Assembly (NCBI RefSeq): GCF_001522545.3
Contig: NC_031782.1
Span: 16,024,713-16,088,712, forward strand
DNA from: Parus major
Lineage: Eukaryota > Chordata > Aves > Passeriformes > Paridae
Length of the DNA stretch: 64,000 nt
Direction of reading: 5' to 3'
The notes under the pieces were generated by a model that saw nothing but the letters and a program-made list of their open reading frames with translations, was not told the DNA's origin and made no database searches. The translations under genes and the position numbers were made by a program. This document shows positions 42,331 to 55,300 of this stretch, one piece after another (positions within the stretch are counted from its first letter, which is position 1; each line of letters begins with the position of its first letter).

Positions 42331-44956
42331 GAAATGTGGCAGGTACTGATGTTTGAAAGGTGCGAGGACGTGGTGGGAACTGCCTTTTGTCTGAACTTCT
42401 TCTGCCTTTGGGCTTTGAGTTTGCTGATGCTCCACAGGGACCAAGCTCGAGCGATTTGAGATAATTGTGAAACCTGAAAGGGCTCCCTGATGCCTCTGCT
42501 CTTCCCCTCCTGCTCCAAATGGCTGCAAGAGGGATTAACTCTGCTCTGGAATTGTCCCCGGCTCCTTGATTCTAGTGCTGGAAAATTACAGAGTCTGGTG
42601 TTCCTCAGACTCGGGCTTGGGATTACAAAACTTCCCGAAATTGGTGCAGACAGCCCCGTTTGCAGCTCCCTCAGAGCACAGAGCTTGTTTTAATAACATA
42701 TTGCAAGTGTTCACATTACCCAAGCAGCTGCAGACTGCCCTCCATTTTAGGGAAAAATAATGGACTTTTTTCCAGGGAGAAGTGCATGTTTATATCTGCA
42801 GGCAATAATTAGAGGCTGGTGAGTCAAGGCACTGCAGAAGGAACGGGGAACAAACCAAACCTGTGGGGAAAAGGAGCTGAAAACTGCTCAAGTGCTTGTT
42901 CTGGGATAAATTTAACCTTCCTGAAACTGATCCAGGTGGAGCTTTTCCCACTCTGGAGAGGTACCACAGGGTTGGCTCTGGCTGGTGTTGTTCTCCGTGA
43001 CTGTCCCAGCCCTGGTCCCAGCTGGAGCAGCTGGATGAGGGATCCTGGTGGGCAGCAGCTCCCGTGGGGTGGCATTTCCTTGTCTCCTGAAAAAGGGACC
43101 CCCAACCCCTCTTAGAGCTCTCAGAAAGGGCTGGGTCACGTCCAGGTGCCTTTGGAATGTGGGAGACTCCTGAGATGTTGATTCTGAGATCCTGGTGGGT
43201 GGATCCCATCTCCCTGTTTTCTCCCCCACCACAGTTCCAGGTACGAGGCTGCCCTCAGGTTGCTCCAGGCATTCCCATCCTTCCCTCCTCTCCTTAATAT
43301 TCCCAAGTTTCACACCAACTTTTAATAGGTGATGCAAAGGGGCCGGCAGGAGGCTCCAGAAGGAGCAGCCAGGCTTGACCAGCACGATTAAATAGTGATT
43401 TTATCCATGTTCACACAGGTGCAGGAGGAGGGAATGGGGAGCACATAACATAAATCGGATTTTTTCCTCGAGTTTACAGGACTTTGAGATTAAAGAAGTT
43501 TGTGGAAGCTGGTAGGATAAATGAGATGGGAGCTGCTGAGAGATAACAGGGAGGATTAGTGGGAGCTCAGCAATAATGGAGAGCAGGTCTGGGGTGGGAA
43601 TTGGAAGTTGGGGGGACCTTGGCTTCATGAGGGCAGACCTGAGACTGGGATTGAGGAAAGACCGGTCGAGAAATCACCTCTTTCCTCCATGAGCACTGAT
43701 GGCCGCTGTGTTTTGCATATCAAAGTGTGATGGCAGCAACCACTGCTCCACTCTGCCCCTGGAAATTCCCTTTAATTTCTCTCTGAGGTGTGGAGCCATC
43801 CAGCCAAATCTTGCGTGGTAAATTTGTGGAGAAATCCAGGCGAGAACATTAATTCTGCATTTCTCCTCTTCATCAGATCACTGCCCTTTAAGCACCCTCA
43901 TAAACTCATCCTGCTTTTGCATTTCTTTGCAATATCTACAGAGAGAGGCACTTACACCAAACTATTTCCTTTTGCTGAGCACTTCCCTGCTGCTCTCTGA
44001 TCATCTGCACATTAAAAAAGGGTTTGTCCCCCTCTCTATTTGTATTTCACCTTCACACTTGCAAGGGATTTCTCCAGTCCTCTCTCTGCTCTGGAATATT
44101 CTTGTTTGGGGCAGAGTTCTCGCTAACCCTGCCGAGGTGCAGCCCCTTGGCTGTTCCCATCCTTCTCCTGCTGTCCCCAGACCACACAAATCACTTGGGG
44201 TCGTCTATGAACAGCCTCAAACTCATTGGGGGCTGATCAAACACAGCTCTGAAGAGCTGCTCAGCTCTTCTCCAGGAAAATGTGCCTTTCCCGAAGTGTT
44301 TTCCCTCTGACTGTAACATCTGTGACAAGCAGAGCCATTTCCTGAGGATCACGAGGATGTGCCACAGACCCCCGATGCCTCCAGGCTTGCTCGTGGCCTT
44401 GAGCACAGGGACCTACTTATCCAATGCTTTTAAAAGCACTAAAACACACCAGGAAAATGCAGAGTGCTTGTGTGGACAATTAATTTGAGCTTTACAGTGC
44501 CTTAGAGTTCTTCTGAGCACTGGCAGAGTGACTCAGAGCTCGGCTGGGTGGTGGCAGCCCCGTCCCTGCTGTGGTGGGGCAGCTCAGCAGGGTTAGGCCA
44601 GCCTTTGAGCCAGGTTTCTCTCCTTGGCAGGCTGGGTTTTGTCAGATTCAGTGTGTCCAAAGAGCTCAGCACAGCTCAGAGCAAGGCAGGCCAGTGGGTG
44701 AGCCAAAGGGCTGCGGCCATCCCTGGAAATGAGCTGAGAGAAGGGGACAGAGGTGCTGCTTCTCCACCCCACCACCCTTCCCAGACAGCTCATGGCTGAG
44801 CTGCCCAGGGCTCTTCACTCCGTAATTCCCAGAATTCACAAACCCAGACCTGTGATTCAAGCTGGGGAATCATCTCCACGAGGATAGAAACAGCCTTGTG
44901 GTTTCACCTCTCTGTGCTCCTGTGGTGGAGCCCCTCACTCCCAGCACTCAGTCCAC
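42331..44956. other. Unique spacer, no gene seen
   Basis: Unique mixed sequence with AT-rich segments near 42690-42800 and 43700-44050. No exon, repeat or promoter supported. The right edge meets an assembly gap. Confidence 0.48.
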
Positions 44957-45824
44957 NNNNNNNNNNNNNNNNNNNNNNNNNNNNNNNNNNNNNNNNNNNN
45001 NNNNNNNNNNNNNNNNNNNNNNNNNNNNNNNNNNNNNNNNNNNNNNNNNNNNNNNNNNNNNNNNNNNNNNNNNNNNNNNNNNNNNNNNNNNNNNNNNNNN
45101 NNNNNNNNNNNNNNNNNNNNNNNNNNNNNNNNNNNNNNNNNNNNNNNNNNNNNNNNNNNNNNNNNNNNNNNNNNNNNNNNNNNNNNNNNNNNNNNNNNNN
45201 NNNNNNNNNNNNNNNNNNNNNNNNNNNNNNNNNNNNNNNNNNNNNNNNNNNNNNNNNNNNNNNNNNNNNNNNNNNNNNNNNNNNNNNNNNNNNNNNNNNN
45301 NNNNNNNNNNNNNNNNNNNNNNNNNNNNNNNNNNNNNNNNNNNNNNNNNNNNNNNNNNNNNNNNNNNNNNNNNNNNNNNNNNNNNNNNNNNNNNNNNNNN
45401 NNNNNNNNNNNNNNNNNNNNNNNNNNNNNNNNNNNNNNNNNNNNNNNNNNNNNNNNNNNNNNNNNNNNNNNNNNNNNNNNNNNNNNNNNNNNNNNNNNNN
45501 NNNNNNNNNNNNNNNNNNNNNNNNNNNNNNNNNNNNNNNNNNNNNNNNNNNNNNNNNNNNNNNNNNNNNNNNNNNNNNNNNNNNNNNNNNNNNNNNNNNN
45601 NNNNNNNNNNNNNNNNNNNNNNNNNNNNNNNNNNNNNNNNNNNNNNNNNNNNNNNNNNNNNNNNNNNNNNNNNNNNNNNNNNNNNNNNNNNNNNNNNNNN
45701 NNNNNNNNNNNNNNNNNNNNNNNNNNNNNNNNNNNNNNNNNNNNNNNNNNNNNNNNNNNNNNNNNNNNNNNNNNNNNNNNNNNNNNNNNNNNNNNNNNNN
45801 NNNNNNNNNNNNNNNNNNNNNNNN
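44957..45824. other. Assembly gap (868 N)
   Basis: A run of N whose right edge is already inside a 16-bp minisatellite, so unresolved tandem repeat is the likely content. The left edge is unique. Confidence 0.97.
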
Positions 45825-46052
45825 AGGGGTGACAGGACACAGAGGTGACAGGACACAGGGGTGACAGGACACAGGGGTGGGCAGGACACAGGGGTGACAG
45901 GACACAGAGGTGACAGGACACAGAGGTGACAGGACACAGGGGTGACAGGACACAGGGGTGGGCAGGACACAGGGGTGGCAGGACACAGGGGTGGCAGGAC
46001 ACAGAGGTGACAGGACAGAGGGGTGACAGGACACAGGGGTGGGCAGGACAAG
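45825..46052 (+). repeat. 16/17-bp minisatellite, about 15 copies visible
   Basis: Units read AGGGGTGACAGGACAC or AGAGGTGACAGGACAC (16 bp), with AGGGGTGGGCAGGACAC as a 17-bp variant and AGGGGTGGCAGGACAC as another 16-bp form. The variant units alternate irregularly. The array starts at the gap edge, so its true length is unknown. Confidence 0.93.
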
Positions 46053-47478
46053 GTCCTGGCAGGGTCTGAGCACAGGCTCTCAGCTGGGGCAGTTTTCAGT
46101 GCAAGCTGGAAAATTGGGTTTCTGCAGGGGGCTGCTTTGGCCATCCAACAGCAGTATGGCCAGAGAGCGGTGAGGTTCCTGTCCCAGATTTCCCTTTGCG
46201 TCTGGCAGAGGATTTCCCCTTCCCAAAGGGCTGGGAGGGCAGAAAGCACCGCTGACAAACACAGCAGTGTGGTTTGTAGGAGCTCCACGGCCATGCCTGC
46301 ATCTCAACCCTTGAGTTTTCCACCTCTGCCAGGCTGTGACTCCCCAGGGGCTGCAGGACACCCTCACACCCATCCTGGGGACTCAGTGACATTCCCAAAA
46401 CGTCACCTCCTGGGGCACCACGGGCACGGCACCCCCTCTGCTTTGCCTGGCCCCGGAGGCTCAGGCCCTGAGGAGCTGCAGGACAGGAGCTATTTTGGGT
46501 GCTGAGAGGCTGCCTTGACACTTTCCTGCAGGGAGCCTCCCCCAGCACCCAGCGAGTGGAGAGCTGTCGCAGAGGAGCAGTTAATTAGCCAAGATCCCGG
46601 GAGCAGCAAGGGTGGCTGAGTGCAGCTCTGCTCCCAGCACTGACAGCTCCAGCTTTGCTCTCCTGTCCTGCCTTGTTTCCACTGAAACTTCCCCGAGCCG
46701 TGGAAAACGCACAATTAGAGGCTGTTAGGTGATTGATTCCTGGGCAAAGGGGCCTTTCCTCCTTGCCTGGAAGGTCTGGCAGGTATTATTTAAAGAGCTA
46801 ATGAATGTTAATGGGCACATTATTTGCAAATCTTGAAGTGGAATATTAGATCAGGGCTCCTGTGTGTCATGGTAATCAGCTTTCCCTCGCTCGCTCTGGC
46901 TGGGAGGGGGAAACACCCTGCAGTCGCTTTGTTGTGTGCTTTTCAGATTAATATCCTCTTTCCAATCCAGCAGCTTTTCTCGGGGTGTAGGAGTCCAAGA
47001 AGCAGATGGTTCACACGCTGCTGTTTGATGCCTGACCAAGGGATTGTCCTGCTCAAAAACCGCCCTGCTGCGAACACAGAGCGAGCTCCCTGCTTTGGTC
47101 TCTGCCAGGAGGGGGGAAAGGTGTTTGGGAAGAGGCAGGGCAGGGCTGGATCCCCCTCCCAGCAGCATCCCTGGGATGGAGAGACGTGTCTGAGCTGCTC
47201 AGAGCCCACCTGGATCCTCATCAGGATGGGCACCGAGGGGCAGCTCACACCAAGAGCTCCCTGCTGCAGCTCCAAGCTGCCTTTTCTCCAAATTTCCCAA
47301 ATTTCACTTGGCTGCTTCCTCCTGCACTTCCATCCACGTCCTCCTCCAGACTCCCACATCCAGGCAGCTCCAGAGCTCTGGCCAGGCCCCCCAGCCCACA
47401 TCCCCCTGGCTAACTGGCTGCTCCTGGGTGCCGAGGGCGAGGTTTGAGTCGTGTTTTCCACAAGAACACACTGAAAGG
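46053..47478. other. Unique spacer with possible regulatory segment
   Basis: Unique DNA. Segment 46710-46870 (AGGTGATTGATTCC, TATTATTTAAAGAGCTAATG, ATTATTTGCAAATC) has the AT-rich, motif-dense texture of a conserved element, including ATTTGCAAAT, an octamer-like palindrome near 46821. No exon recognised. Confidence 0.42.
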
Positions 47479-47713
47479 TTCATCTCCCAATCCTCCTGGA
47501 CACACCTGGGTCAGGGAGAACAGCCTTCATCTCCCAACCCTCCTGGACACACCTGGGTCAGGGAGAACAGCCTTCATCTCCCAACCCTCCTGGACACACC
47601 TGGGTCAGGGAGAACAGCCTTCATCTCCCAACCCTCCTGGACACACCTGGGTCAGGGAGCACAGCCTTCATCTCCCAACCCTCCTGGACACACCTGGGTC
47701 AGGGAGCACAGCC
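47479..47713 (+). repeat. 47-bp tandem array, exactly 5 copies
   Basis: Starts are at 47479, 47526, 47573, 47620 and 47667, all 47 bp apart. Each copy begins TTCATCTCCCAA and contains CCTCCTGGACACACCTGGGT. The five copies differ at only a few positions: the first has AATCC for AACCC, and the last two have GAGCACAGCC for GAGAACAGCC. Very low divergence implies recent expansion. Open frames across it are artefacts. Confidence 0.95.
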
Positions 47714-50460
47714 TCTGCCAGCTGTGACCCAAGATGCCCAGCACACCTCTGGATAGCACACACATGCTGTGCCTTAGGAGGCTGAATGGAAGGAAAGAAG
47801 AAATCACTGGGGATTTTCCAAATGTTTTTGCTGGAGCCCTTCCTGAGCATCAGCCAAAGAGGCAAAGCTGCTGCACAGAGAGCAGCACAGGCCTGTCCTG
47901 GCTCAGGAGGTGCCATGGAGGCTCCTGGGGGCCAAAGGGAGCCCCAAAATGGGGAGTTGGGAGGCTGGGGGACCTGTGGGTGACAGCAAAGTGTGATTCA
48001 GGTGTTCCCCTGGTGTGACTCAGGTGTTCCACCTGCTGACTGCTGCTCCCAGCTAGAGGATCCCGGTGGGAAGAGCAGCACCAGGAACTGTGTGGAAAAT
48101 TTCCCCCAGGTGAGAGATGAGGGAAGGCTCTAATCTGCCAAAATAAACCAGCAAACTGAGGGTGAGAAAAAGATCCATCACCTTCTTCTGTGTTTCCAGT
48201 CTCCTTCTGGATTAAAGCAGCAAATTTCTGGATCCAGAAGGGGAAGATTCCTGCTCTGCTGCTCCAGACTCCTGAGCATCCACCCATCCTCCTCAGCCAA
48301 CCTACTTTGTATTAACAGTGATTCAAATGTTAACAGCTGCTGTCCATGTTCGTCAAAAAGCAGCTTAATACAAATATATGATTATTGTATGAGCATTGTA
48401 TAAAAGATACTTGGTTGTGTCTTAAGCTAAAACAACAATATACACTTTTATCCAATCCTGATACGTTTATAAATATATTTAAATGGGTATAAATATTTAT
48501 AAATAGTTTCTGTAATCTTCTGTAATTAGGCTCTAAGCTCTGTGACAGACAGCATCTGTTTGATCTCCGTGTGTGTGTGTGGCAGGTCTCTCCAATAAAA
48601 GTGGAGGAGTCAGGAGATGCCTCTGAAGGGAGCTGGTTCCTTCCCTTGGGAGGAGGAAACCCGGACCTGGAGCAGGCTGCAGGTGCAGGAGAAGCCGAGC
48701 AGAGCTGGGAGTGTGCAGCCAGAGCAGGGGGATGGAAGATGAGCAGCCCAGGGCTGGTGCTGGAAATGCTCTGTGAGTTATTGGCAGCTGGAAGCTGGGC
48801 TGGGAGGAAGGAGCAGCCAGCGAGGACGTGGTGGGTGGGAAAATGATCATAAACCCTTTTTTATTTCTCCTCATAACTCTCTTTATTTCCTCTCTGTTTG
48901 ACTGTCGCTTTGAGCTCTCTTCGTTACAGAGGGAGAGGAAGTAACCTAACGCAGAGTCAAACAAAACGCGCCCTTTTTGCTCCAAAAGCCTTTTGGGAAT
49001 GCTCCTGACACAGAGGAAATGGGGTGGATTTTCTCAGGGCTGTGGGAGCAGCTGATGAGCTCGGTGACAGCAGGACAGGACATTCCATGGTCACACGAAG
49101 CCACCAGCAGCTCCCAGGGGTGGGTTCAGGTCCCAGAGCAGCTGCTGGGCCAGCTGGAGGCCTGTCTGGACTGCTCCACTGCTCGTCCTTTTCCAGCTCA
49201 GGACAGCCTGACGTGGCTCAGGTGGCTCCTGGATATCCCTGACCCCCCCATGGCAGAGGGGATCCTCAGACCATCCCACACAGGCACCCCTGGGGCTGGC
49301 AGGACAGAGGGCACATCCCACGTGCCAAGGGCTGGCTGGATGTTATCGGTGAGAGAAACAGAAAGTGGGCACTGCAGGAGGTTTTTGGGGACAGCCTTTT
49401 TTGGCTGGAGAAGGGTTTTTGGGGTGGTGACACGGGGAGATGCTGCTCAGTGGGCACAAGTGGGATGGGGAGGAGGAGGAGGAGGAGGAGGGGGGGAGGC
49501 AGAGTTTGCCCCATGCTGTTCAGCTGCTGGTGTGCCAGGCTGTGCCCAGAGATGGCCTGGCTCCCACAGGCACTGCTCTGTGCCCCCTCTGCACACCCTG
49601 GGGACACTGCATGTGTCCCCTGCCCTTTGTCCAACCAGAAGAGCCTGTTCTGCCCTTGGGATTGGGGGAAAATCCTGCTGGAGGAGATGGAGGCACCTCT
49701 GCTTCATCCAGGCTGAGGGAGAGGATGTGGAGAGCGACAGAGAGAGGTTTGTCTGTGTGGGATGGAGACAATTGCTGGGAATGGCAGGGGAAGAGAAAGT
49801 GGAGCAGAGAGAACAAAGCCAGACTGAAGCAGGAGCCTGGGGCTGTGTAGGGAGTGGGAGAACATCCAGCAGAGCTGGACTGGCTGTGCCAAAACCCTGG
49901 GAATCGCTCTGACTCCACTCTGGCTCTCGGTGTTGAGCCCTGCTCCTGAGCTGGGCACCGTGCTGCTCTGTGGCAGATGATTGTCATTCCCAATTTCTGT
50001 GTTTAAAAATGCAGGAGAACGGACTGAAAGAAAAATAATCAAATTGCCAAGTGCAAAGTTACAGAGTGATCTTTGCTTTGCAGCTTTGACTTGGGCCCCG
50101 GCTGTGTATCTTTAATCTTCCAGAAGTCTTTAATCAGAAGAAAATCTGGCTTATCCCTAAAGCCCAGGGTCTGAGCCTGTGCAGTGCAAACAGAATCCTC
50201 GGGAGCCTCCAGGAGGGGATGGAGCAGGCACGGTGGAGATGTGGCTGTGGCTGCCCAGTGATTGCACAGGGCAGTGTGGAGCTCCAGAGGCAGGGCAGGA
50301 GAGGAGATGCTCGAGGCAAGAACGAGGGGGAAATGAAACTGTGACAGCTGTGAATGAATAAACAGGCTGGGGGTTTAACAGGGAAAAGGGAAATGTTGGG
50401 AAATGTTGTCTGTGCTCACCTGGAGTGAAATTTGCTGGGTTTTGTAAGCTTGGATTTACG
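47714..50460. other. Unique spacer with AT-rich candidate elements
   Basis: Unique DNA. 48300-48560 is AT-rich (TTAACAGTGATTCAAATGTT, GTTTATAAATATATTTAAATG) and ends at a short (TG)n. 48840-48960 and 49990-50150 also have CNE-like texture, the latter with GATCTTTGCTTTGCAGC and TCTTTAATC motifs. A (GGA)n/G9 purine tract lies at 49464-49498. Long frames around 48977-49912 cross that tract and show no domain. Confidence 0.45.
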
Positions 50461-50606
50461 ACAGAATCACAGTGGGAAGGGACATTAAAGCTCATCCCTT
50501 TCCAGCCCTGCCATGAGCAGGGACACCTCCTGCTGTCCCTGTGTGATCCAGCCTGGCCTTGCACACTCCCAGGGATCCAGGGGCAGCCACAGCAGCTCTG
50601 GGCAAG
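50461..50606 (-). mobile_element. CR1 LINE, short 3' fragment
   Basis: CAGAATCACAGTGGGAAGGG, CATTAAAGCTCATCCC, CCATGAGCAGGGACACCTCC, GATCCAGCCTGGCCTTGC and GATCCAGGGGCAGCCACAGC are in the order of a minus-strand CR1 end. Several internal deletions. Confidence 0.78.
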
Positions 50607-52215
50607 CAGAGGCCTCCCACTGATTACAGGGTGATGCTGAGGATTTGGGGTTTTTAGAAATGGGGCAGTGACTTCCCACCAGTTTACAACAGATTGTAAA
50701 GAACAATGAGGAAATAGGAGAATCCAGTGGGACAGGAGCAAAACCAGCCCTGCCTTTCCTTTAGAGCTCATCCACCTCAATCCTCAGGACTGAATTTTTT
50801 GGCATGGGTGAGGCTTTTCCCAGTGTCTTTAAGGAGAGCAGCCTCACTTTCCAAACGTTCTCAGGCAGCCCCAGCCAGGGTAGGTGGCTGCCCCTGGGTT
50901 TCCCTTTCCTCCTCTCCTGCCTTGCTGAGTGCTCCTGGCAGTTTTCAGCTGATAAAAACCTCCCAGGAAATGATGGGACTTGGGAACAATCCTGCCCTCA
51001 GCCTAAAACATGGAAAGGGGGAAATGCTTGGATTGTCACGACCTTCCTGTGTGTGGTCACACATTCCTGGCTCCTCTGTGGAAAATGTTGGGATGACCTT
51101 CCTTGGGAAGGGCTTTGGGGCATGATGGAGGTCAGGAGCTCTCTTTAAACTTTGTAATTACCAGTATAAACTTTCCATTGCTAAAATGAGTCATTTGGTT
51201 GTTGTTTCCTCACATAGATTGATTTATTTTATTTATCTCATGGCATCACATACAAATCCAGGTAAAGCTTGGATGTGTTCATTCTGAGGAGCAACAATCC
51301 CAGCTGGAATGGGAAATTCTCCAGGGAATGGGGTATCCTGGATGGCCCTTTTGTCCAGTGTGGGATCTAGTGGGGTTTTATCCCAGCTTTTGGGTTTTCT
51401 GTGGAAATCAGAAGGACAAAACCCCAACCCATGACAGCCAGGGCAGAAAGCAGCAGTGGGCAAGTGCAGGAGAGGGCTGGGCATTAATTAGTGTGATGAA
51501 CAATTAATGAGCAATTAATATTAGAAAATAACTCACTCTGTGAGTTTAAATTCTAAACCAAAGTGAAAGGTTGAGACTCCATCAGCACCCATCTGACCAG
51601 GTGACTCTAAACCATAAGAATCTGGGGCCCAGGGGGTGCAAACCAGCCCAAAATTGGGGAGAATTCCAGAAACTCCATGGAAAAAATGGACAGAGACAAC
51701 ACAGGAGAGAATTCCTCCTTGGGGCAGCCAGGAGAAGCGGTGCCAGATTTAATCCTGGGCAGGCCACAGGGCTAATTTTAAATGCTGTTGTTGAAGGGTT
51801 GCTCTATAAAAATGTCTCGATGTACTTCAACTCCGTAACATTGTAGGAATTTAAAAATAAACCTGCAAAAGTTCATCACAACTTCATTTCAAAAAGGCTC
51901 TCCACATAAAAGGGGAGAGGCTTGTTAAAAAGAAATTAAAAGCAGCCACCAAAAGGGTGACATTTTTCCAGGGGACACAGACATTGTTTAAAAATCTTCT
52001 ATTAGAGGATGAGAGCAAACCTATACAATTATCAAAAGAGACCTTAAAAGGGCAAAAAATTAGCAGTTCTCATTAAAGAGCAGACCAAAGGAGGCTGTCA
52101 GAGGTAAAACAGTATCCTTCAAAACGTGGAAGTCATGTTCAAAGGAGAAAAACGAGAAAAGCAGCGTGAGAAGACAAAGCTGTGACAGCAGAGACAAGCC
52201 CTTTTTTGGAGGAGG
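50607..52215. other. Unique spacer, AT-rich towards right
   Basis: Unique sequence. 51480-52200 is A-rich with strings such as AATGAGCAATTAATATTAG (51508) and TAAATGCTGTTGTTGAAGGG. No gene, LTR or CR1 recognised. Confidence 0.45.
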
Positions 52216-52283
52216 TGTAAAAATCTAATATTAAACCCTAATAAATCTAAAAATAAACCTTAATAAATCTAATAATAAACCCT
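52216..52283 (+). repeat. 22-bp tandem repeat, 3 copies
   Basis: AAATCTAA followed by TATTAAACCCTAAT, AAATAAACCTTAAT or TAATAAACCC forms three head-to-tail units of about 22 bp. Confidence 0.75.
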
Positions 52284-52991
52284 TTTTGCCAACCCCCCTC
52301 TGTGGAGCCCCCAGAGCAGAGGATCCATCCCCAAATCAGCAGTATTTGAGGAGGTGGGGGAGCAAAATGGGGAAATTGAAAGTATTCCAAGGAGCACCTG
52401 GAATTCACCCCAGAGGCTGAAGGATGTGGAAAAGGAAAGAGGCATTTACTGGGAATGAGCAGTTTATTAAAAAAGAAAAGGTGGTTCCAGAGGAGCTGGA
52501 GGTGGGAAATGCAGGGATGCTTCAGTCCAGGGATGGTCCAGCCTGGCTCTGAGCTGGGCAAACACTCAGGAAAATATTCCAATAAATATGGAACAGTGGG
52601 GAAGATTCACTGCATCAAGAGTCCCTGCAGCCCCTGAGCTTCCAGAGCAGGCAAAAGCTTTGGAAAAATCCCCATCAGAGGATCTTAAAGAAGTTAAGAG
52701 TGCAGTGTGAAATTGTAGTGTTGCAGAGAAAAATCAACTGTGTCTCCTAAAGGTGCAAGAAACAATTCAGGAATAAATCAGCAGAGTAAAAGTGGCAAGA
52801 GAAGCCCGCAGGGAGCTGTGGAGGAGCAGCACCCCCAGAGCAGGAGGAGGAAAGGAAAGCAGCTAAACCATGAAGCTGCCGATAATTGTTCAATATTCCC
52901 AGTTCCTGGTGTGAAGCTGTGGCAGGAGCTCACAACGGGCCAGGAAAACAGGAACAACATGTGCAGAGTGCTGTGGGAGGCTGGAACAGTC
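52284..52991. other. Unique spacer
   Basis: Unique DNA before the CR1. No feature. Confidence 0.48.
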
Positions 52992-53352
52992 CTGTAGGAA
53001 GAGCTGGGACTGCCCAGCCTGGAAAAGGGTGTGGAGACCTCAGAGCCCCTTCCAGTGTCTGGATGGGAAACTGGGGAAGGATTTGTGTCAGGAATTGGAG
53101 TGCCAGGACAAGGGGAATGGGTTCAGACTTAAAGAGGGGAAATTTGGATGGGATATTGGGAAGGAATCACTCCCTGGCAGGGTGAGCAGGCCCTGGCACA
53201 GGGTGCCCAGAGCAGCTGGGGCTGCCCCTGGATCCCTGGCAGTGCCCAAGGCCAGGTTGGAGTAGCCTGGGACAGTGGAAGGTGTCCCTTGGGGTGGAAT
53301 GAAATAATCTTCAAGGTCCTTTCCAACCCAAACCATCCTGGGGTTCTGGGAT
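52992..53352 (+). mobile_element. CR1 LINE, about 360 bp
   Basis: GACTGCCCAGCCTGGAAAAG, ACAAGGGGAATGGGTTCAGA, TTTGGATGGGATATTGGG, the invariant core (TCCCTGGCAGGGTGAGCAGG onward), GGTGTCCCTTGGGGTGG and the tail TCCTTTCCAACCCAAACCAT. A deletion of about 15 bp has removed part of the GATGGGGTTTGGAGC segment and another the GCCATGGCA segment. Confidence 0.9.
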
Positions 53353-55064
53353 TTGAGCTGAACCAGTCACAAGCCTTAACCAAGCTGTAGCTGCTCAGGA
53401 AATGTGACTTTTTCCTTGCATGCCCATGTTGCAGGTACAGTTAGGGGGAAAAAAAAAATCACCTCAGTGATCTGTGACAGCCTAAAAGTAAATTGAGTGT
53501 GGAAATTTTTCGGGGGAAAAATGTTAAACAAAACAGAAGAGATCAATTTGTCATTGCACAGATCAATATTTCACCTGCTACTTAACTGCTGTTTGCAGAT
53601 CTGTTCCCTCCACTGGAGGAGAAAAAAAAAAAAAAGACAGGAAAAAAAAACCCTAGGAAGGAGAAAAGATGGAGAGAGAAGTGGGAAAGATAAGGGTTGA
53701 GGAATGTCTCTGCAGGAGGAGAGATTTCATGGATTGAGACTCTTCAGTCGGAGCAAAGTGTGAGTGATGGGCAGGGCTGGCACAGGGGAGATAATTCACA
53801 GCTCCTGCAGCTCAGAACTGGGATAGCACCTGGATCAGGACATTCCAAACAGGCAGGAACAACCTGCTTGGTTCAGATTTTGTGTCACCAAAATCCTTCC
53901 CCAAGGGATTTGGTGGGGTTTGTGTGGGCTGGGGGATAACCAAAAACATGCAGAGAGGGGTCTGGGCCTCGCTGGCCTCCCCACACCTGGCCAGGTTTGC
54001 TTCCCTCAATTCTCCTCCTTGTTTGGAAGCTTCATCCAGGAATTTTTCAGGAATCTCCTGAAATGGGTGGGCCCTCACTTGAGGATGGGGTCTCATGCAC
54101 AGCTTTGTGTTTGATCCCGACTGGAAACCGAGTCTGCCTCAGTCTGAGGTGGAAAACCAGGATTTTCCTTCTGGAGCAGAATTCAGCTGCTTTTCCAAGA
54201 GCATTCCCCACTGGACATCAGCTCACCTTCCATCGCTGTGAGGGAAGAATCGAGCTCACACTTTAAATTCTTGAACAGCCTTGGAGGAAAATGATTTCAA
54301 ATTCACCTCACGCTCCAGGAGAGCTCCAGGCCTGGAGCAGAGGAGCTCTGGTGGAGCTGCACCCAAGGAGGCAGCGCTGGGATCACACTTCCACGGGATC
54401 CTGCGTGGAGCAGAAGGCTGGAAGGGCATCAAACCCAGCCAGGGAAGGCAAACAACAGCCCACAGCTTCAAAGAAAATCTCTGAACCCCAGCAGGACTCA
54501 AAGCACTGCAGCACTGGGGGGGAAAAAATACGTTTTGTATTTTTGCTTTCAGTTCTGCCACGTTCAGGTTTAAACCACGGAGCAGCGGTGCAGAAAGGCA
54601 GAGGCAGAATTTGTCATTCCGCTGTCCTGAAAATGGTTAAAGCAGCATTTGTTCAAGGTTAAACAACCCAGCAAAAGTTCCTCTTGTGCTGAGTAGAAAT
54701 AGGCAGATTTTCTGCATGAAAAGGGAAATACATAAAGTTGTGAGTGCCTCGCATTGGAATGGAAATGCTGAGACGCCGCTGAGGTGCTGGGAATGGGGAA
54801 TCAGCGCCGGGAGCGGCCCAGGCCCGAAAATAATTTATTTTCTTCAGTGAAATTTATTTCATGAAAAGTCATTATTCCAAAATCAATGTCAGCAAAGCAA
54901 GGGGCAGCCGGGAGCAGCTGCAGCTCGGGGTGGCACGGAGAGCTCAGCTCCAGGGAAAAGCTCGGCCTGGCTCCCCCTGGCCTGGGCCACACTGAAATGC
55001 ACAACCCCAGATTTCACCCCCTGTCCTCAACTCCCCACAGTTCCAGCCCTGCTCTGGGCAGGGA
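53353..55064. other. Unique spacer with CNE-like segment
   Basis: Unique DNA. A-runs occur at 53449-53458, 53622-53635 and 53641-53650. Segment 54530-54780 (GGTTTAAACCACGG, GTTCAAGGTTAAACAACC, ATTTTCTGCATGAAAAGG) has CNE-like texture. A small GC-rich patch follows at 54770-54830. No exon recognised. Confidence 0.45.
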
Positions 55065-55300
55065 GATGATGGAAAAGCTGGGGATGGAAGAGATCTCAAA
55101 GCCATCCATGGGCAGGGACAGCTTCCACCATCCCAGGCTGTTCCCAGCCCTGTCCGGCCTGGCCTGGGCACTGCCAGGGATCCAGGGACAGCCCCAGCTG
55201 CGCTGGGAAATCCATTCCAGGGCCTCTCCATCCTCACAGGGACGAGTTTATTCCCAATATCCCATCTAAGTCTCTCTTTTTCCCACTTAAAGCCATTAAA
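55065..55300 (-). mobile_element. CR1 LINE, diverged 3' part
   Basis: GGATGGAAGAGATCTCAAAG, CCATGGGCAGGGACAGCTTC, CACCATCCCAGGCTGTTCCC, CCTGGGCACTGCCAGGGATC and GGGCCTCTCCATCCTCACAG, ending in CCAATATCCCATCTAAGTC. It retains features (TCTCCATCCTCACAG) nearer to the ancestral CR1 than the GC-rich core copies. Confidence 0.82.

Noticed and set aside
44896..46294. Open frames of 316-448 codons
   Set aside because: Most of their length is assembly gap; the remainder is a 16-bp minisatellite.
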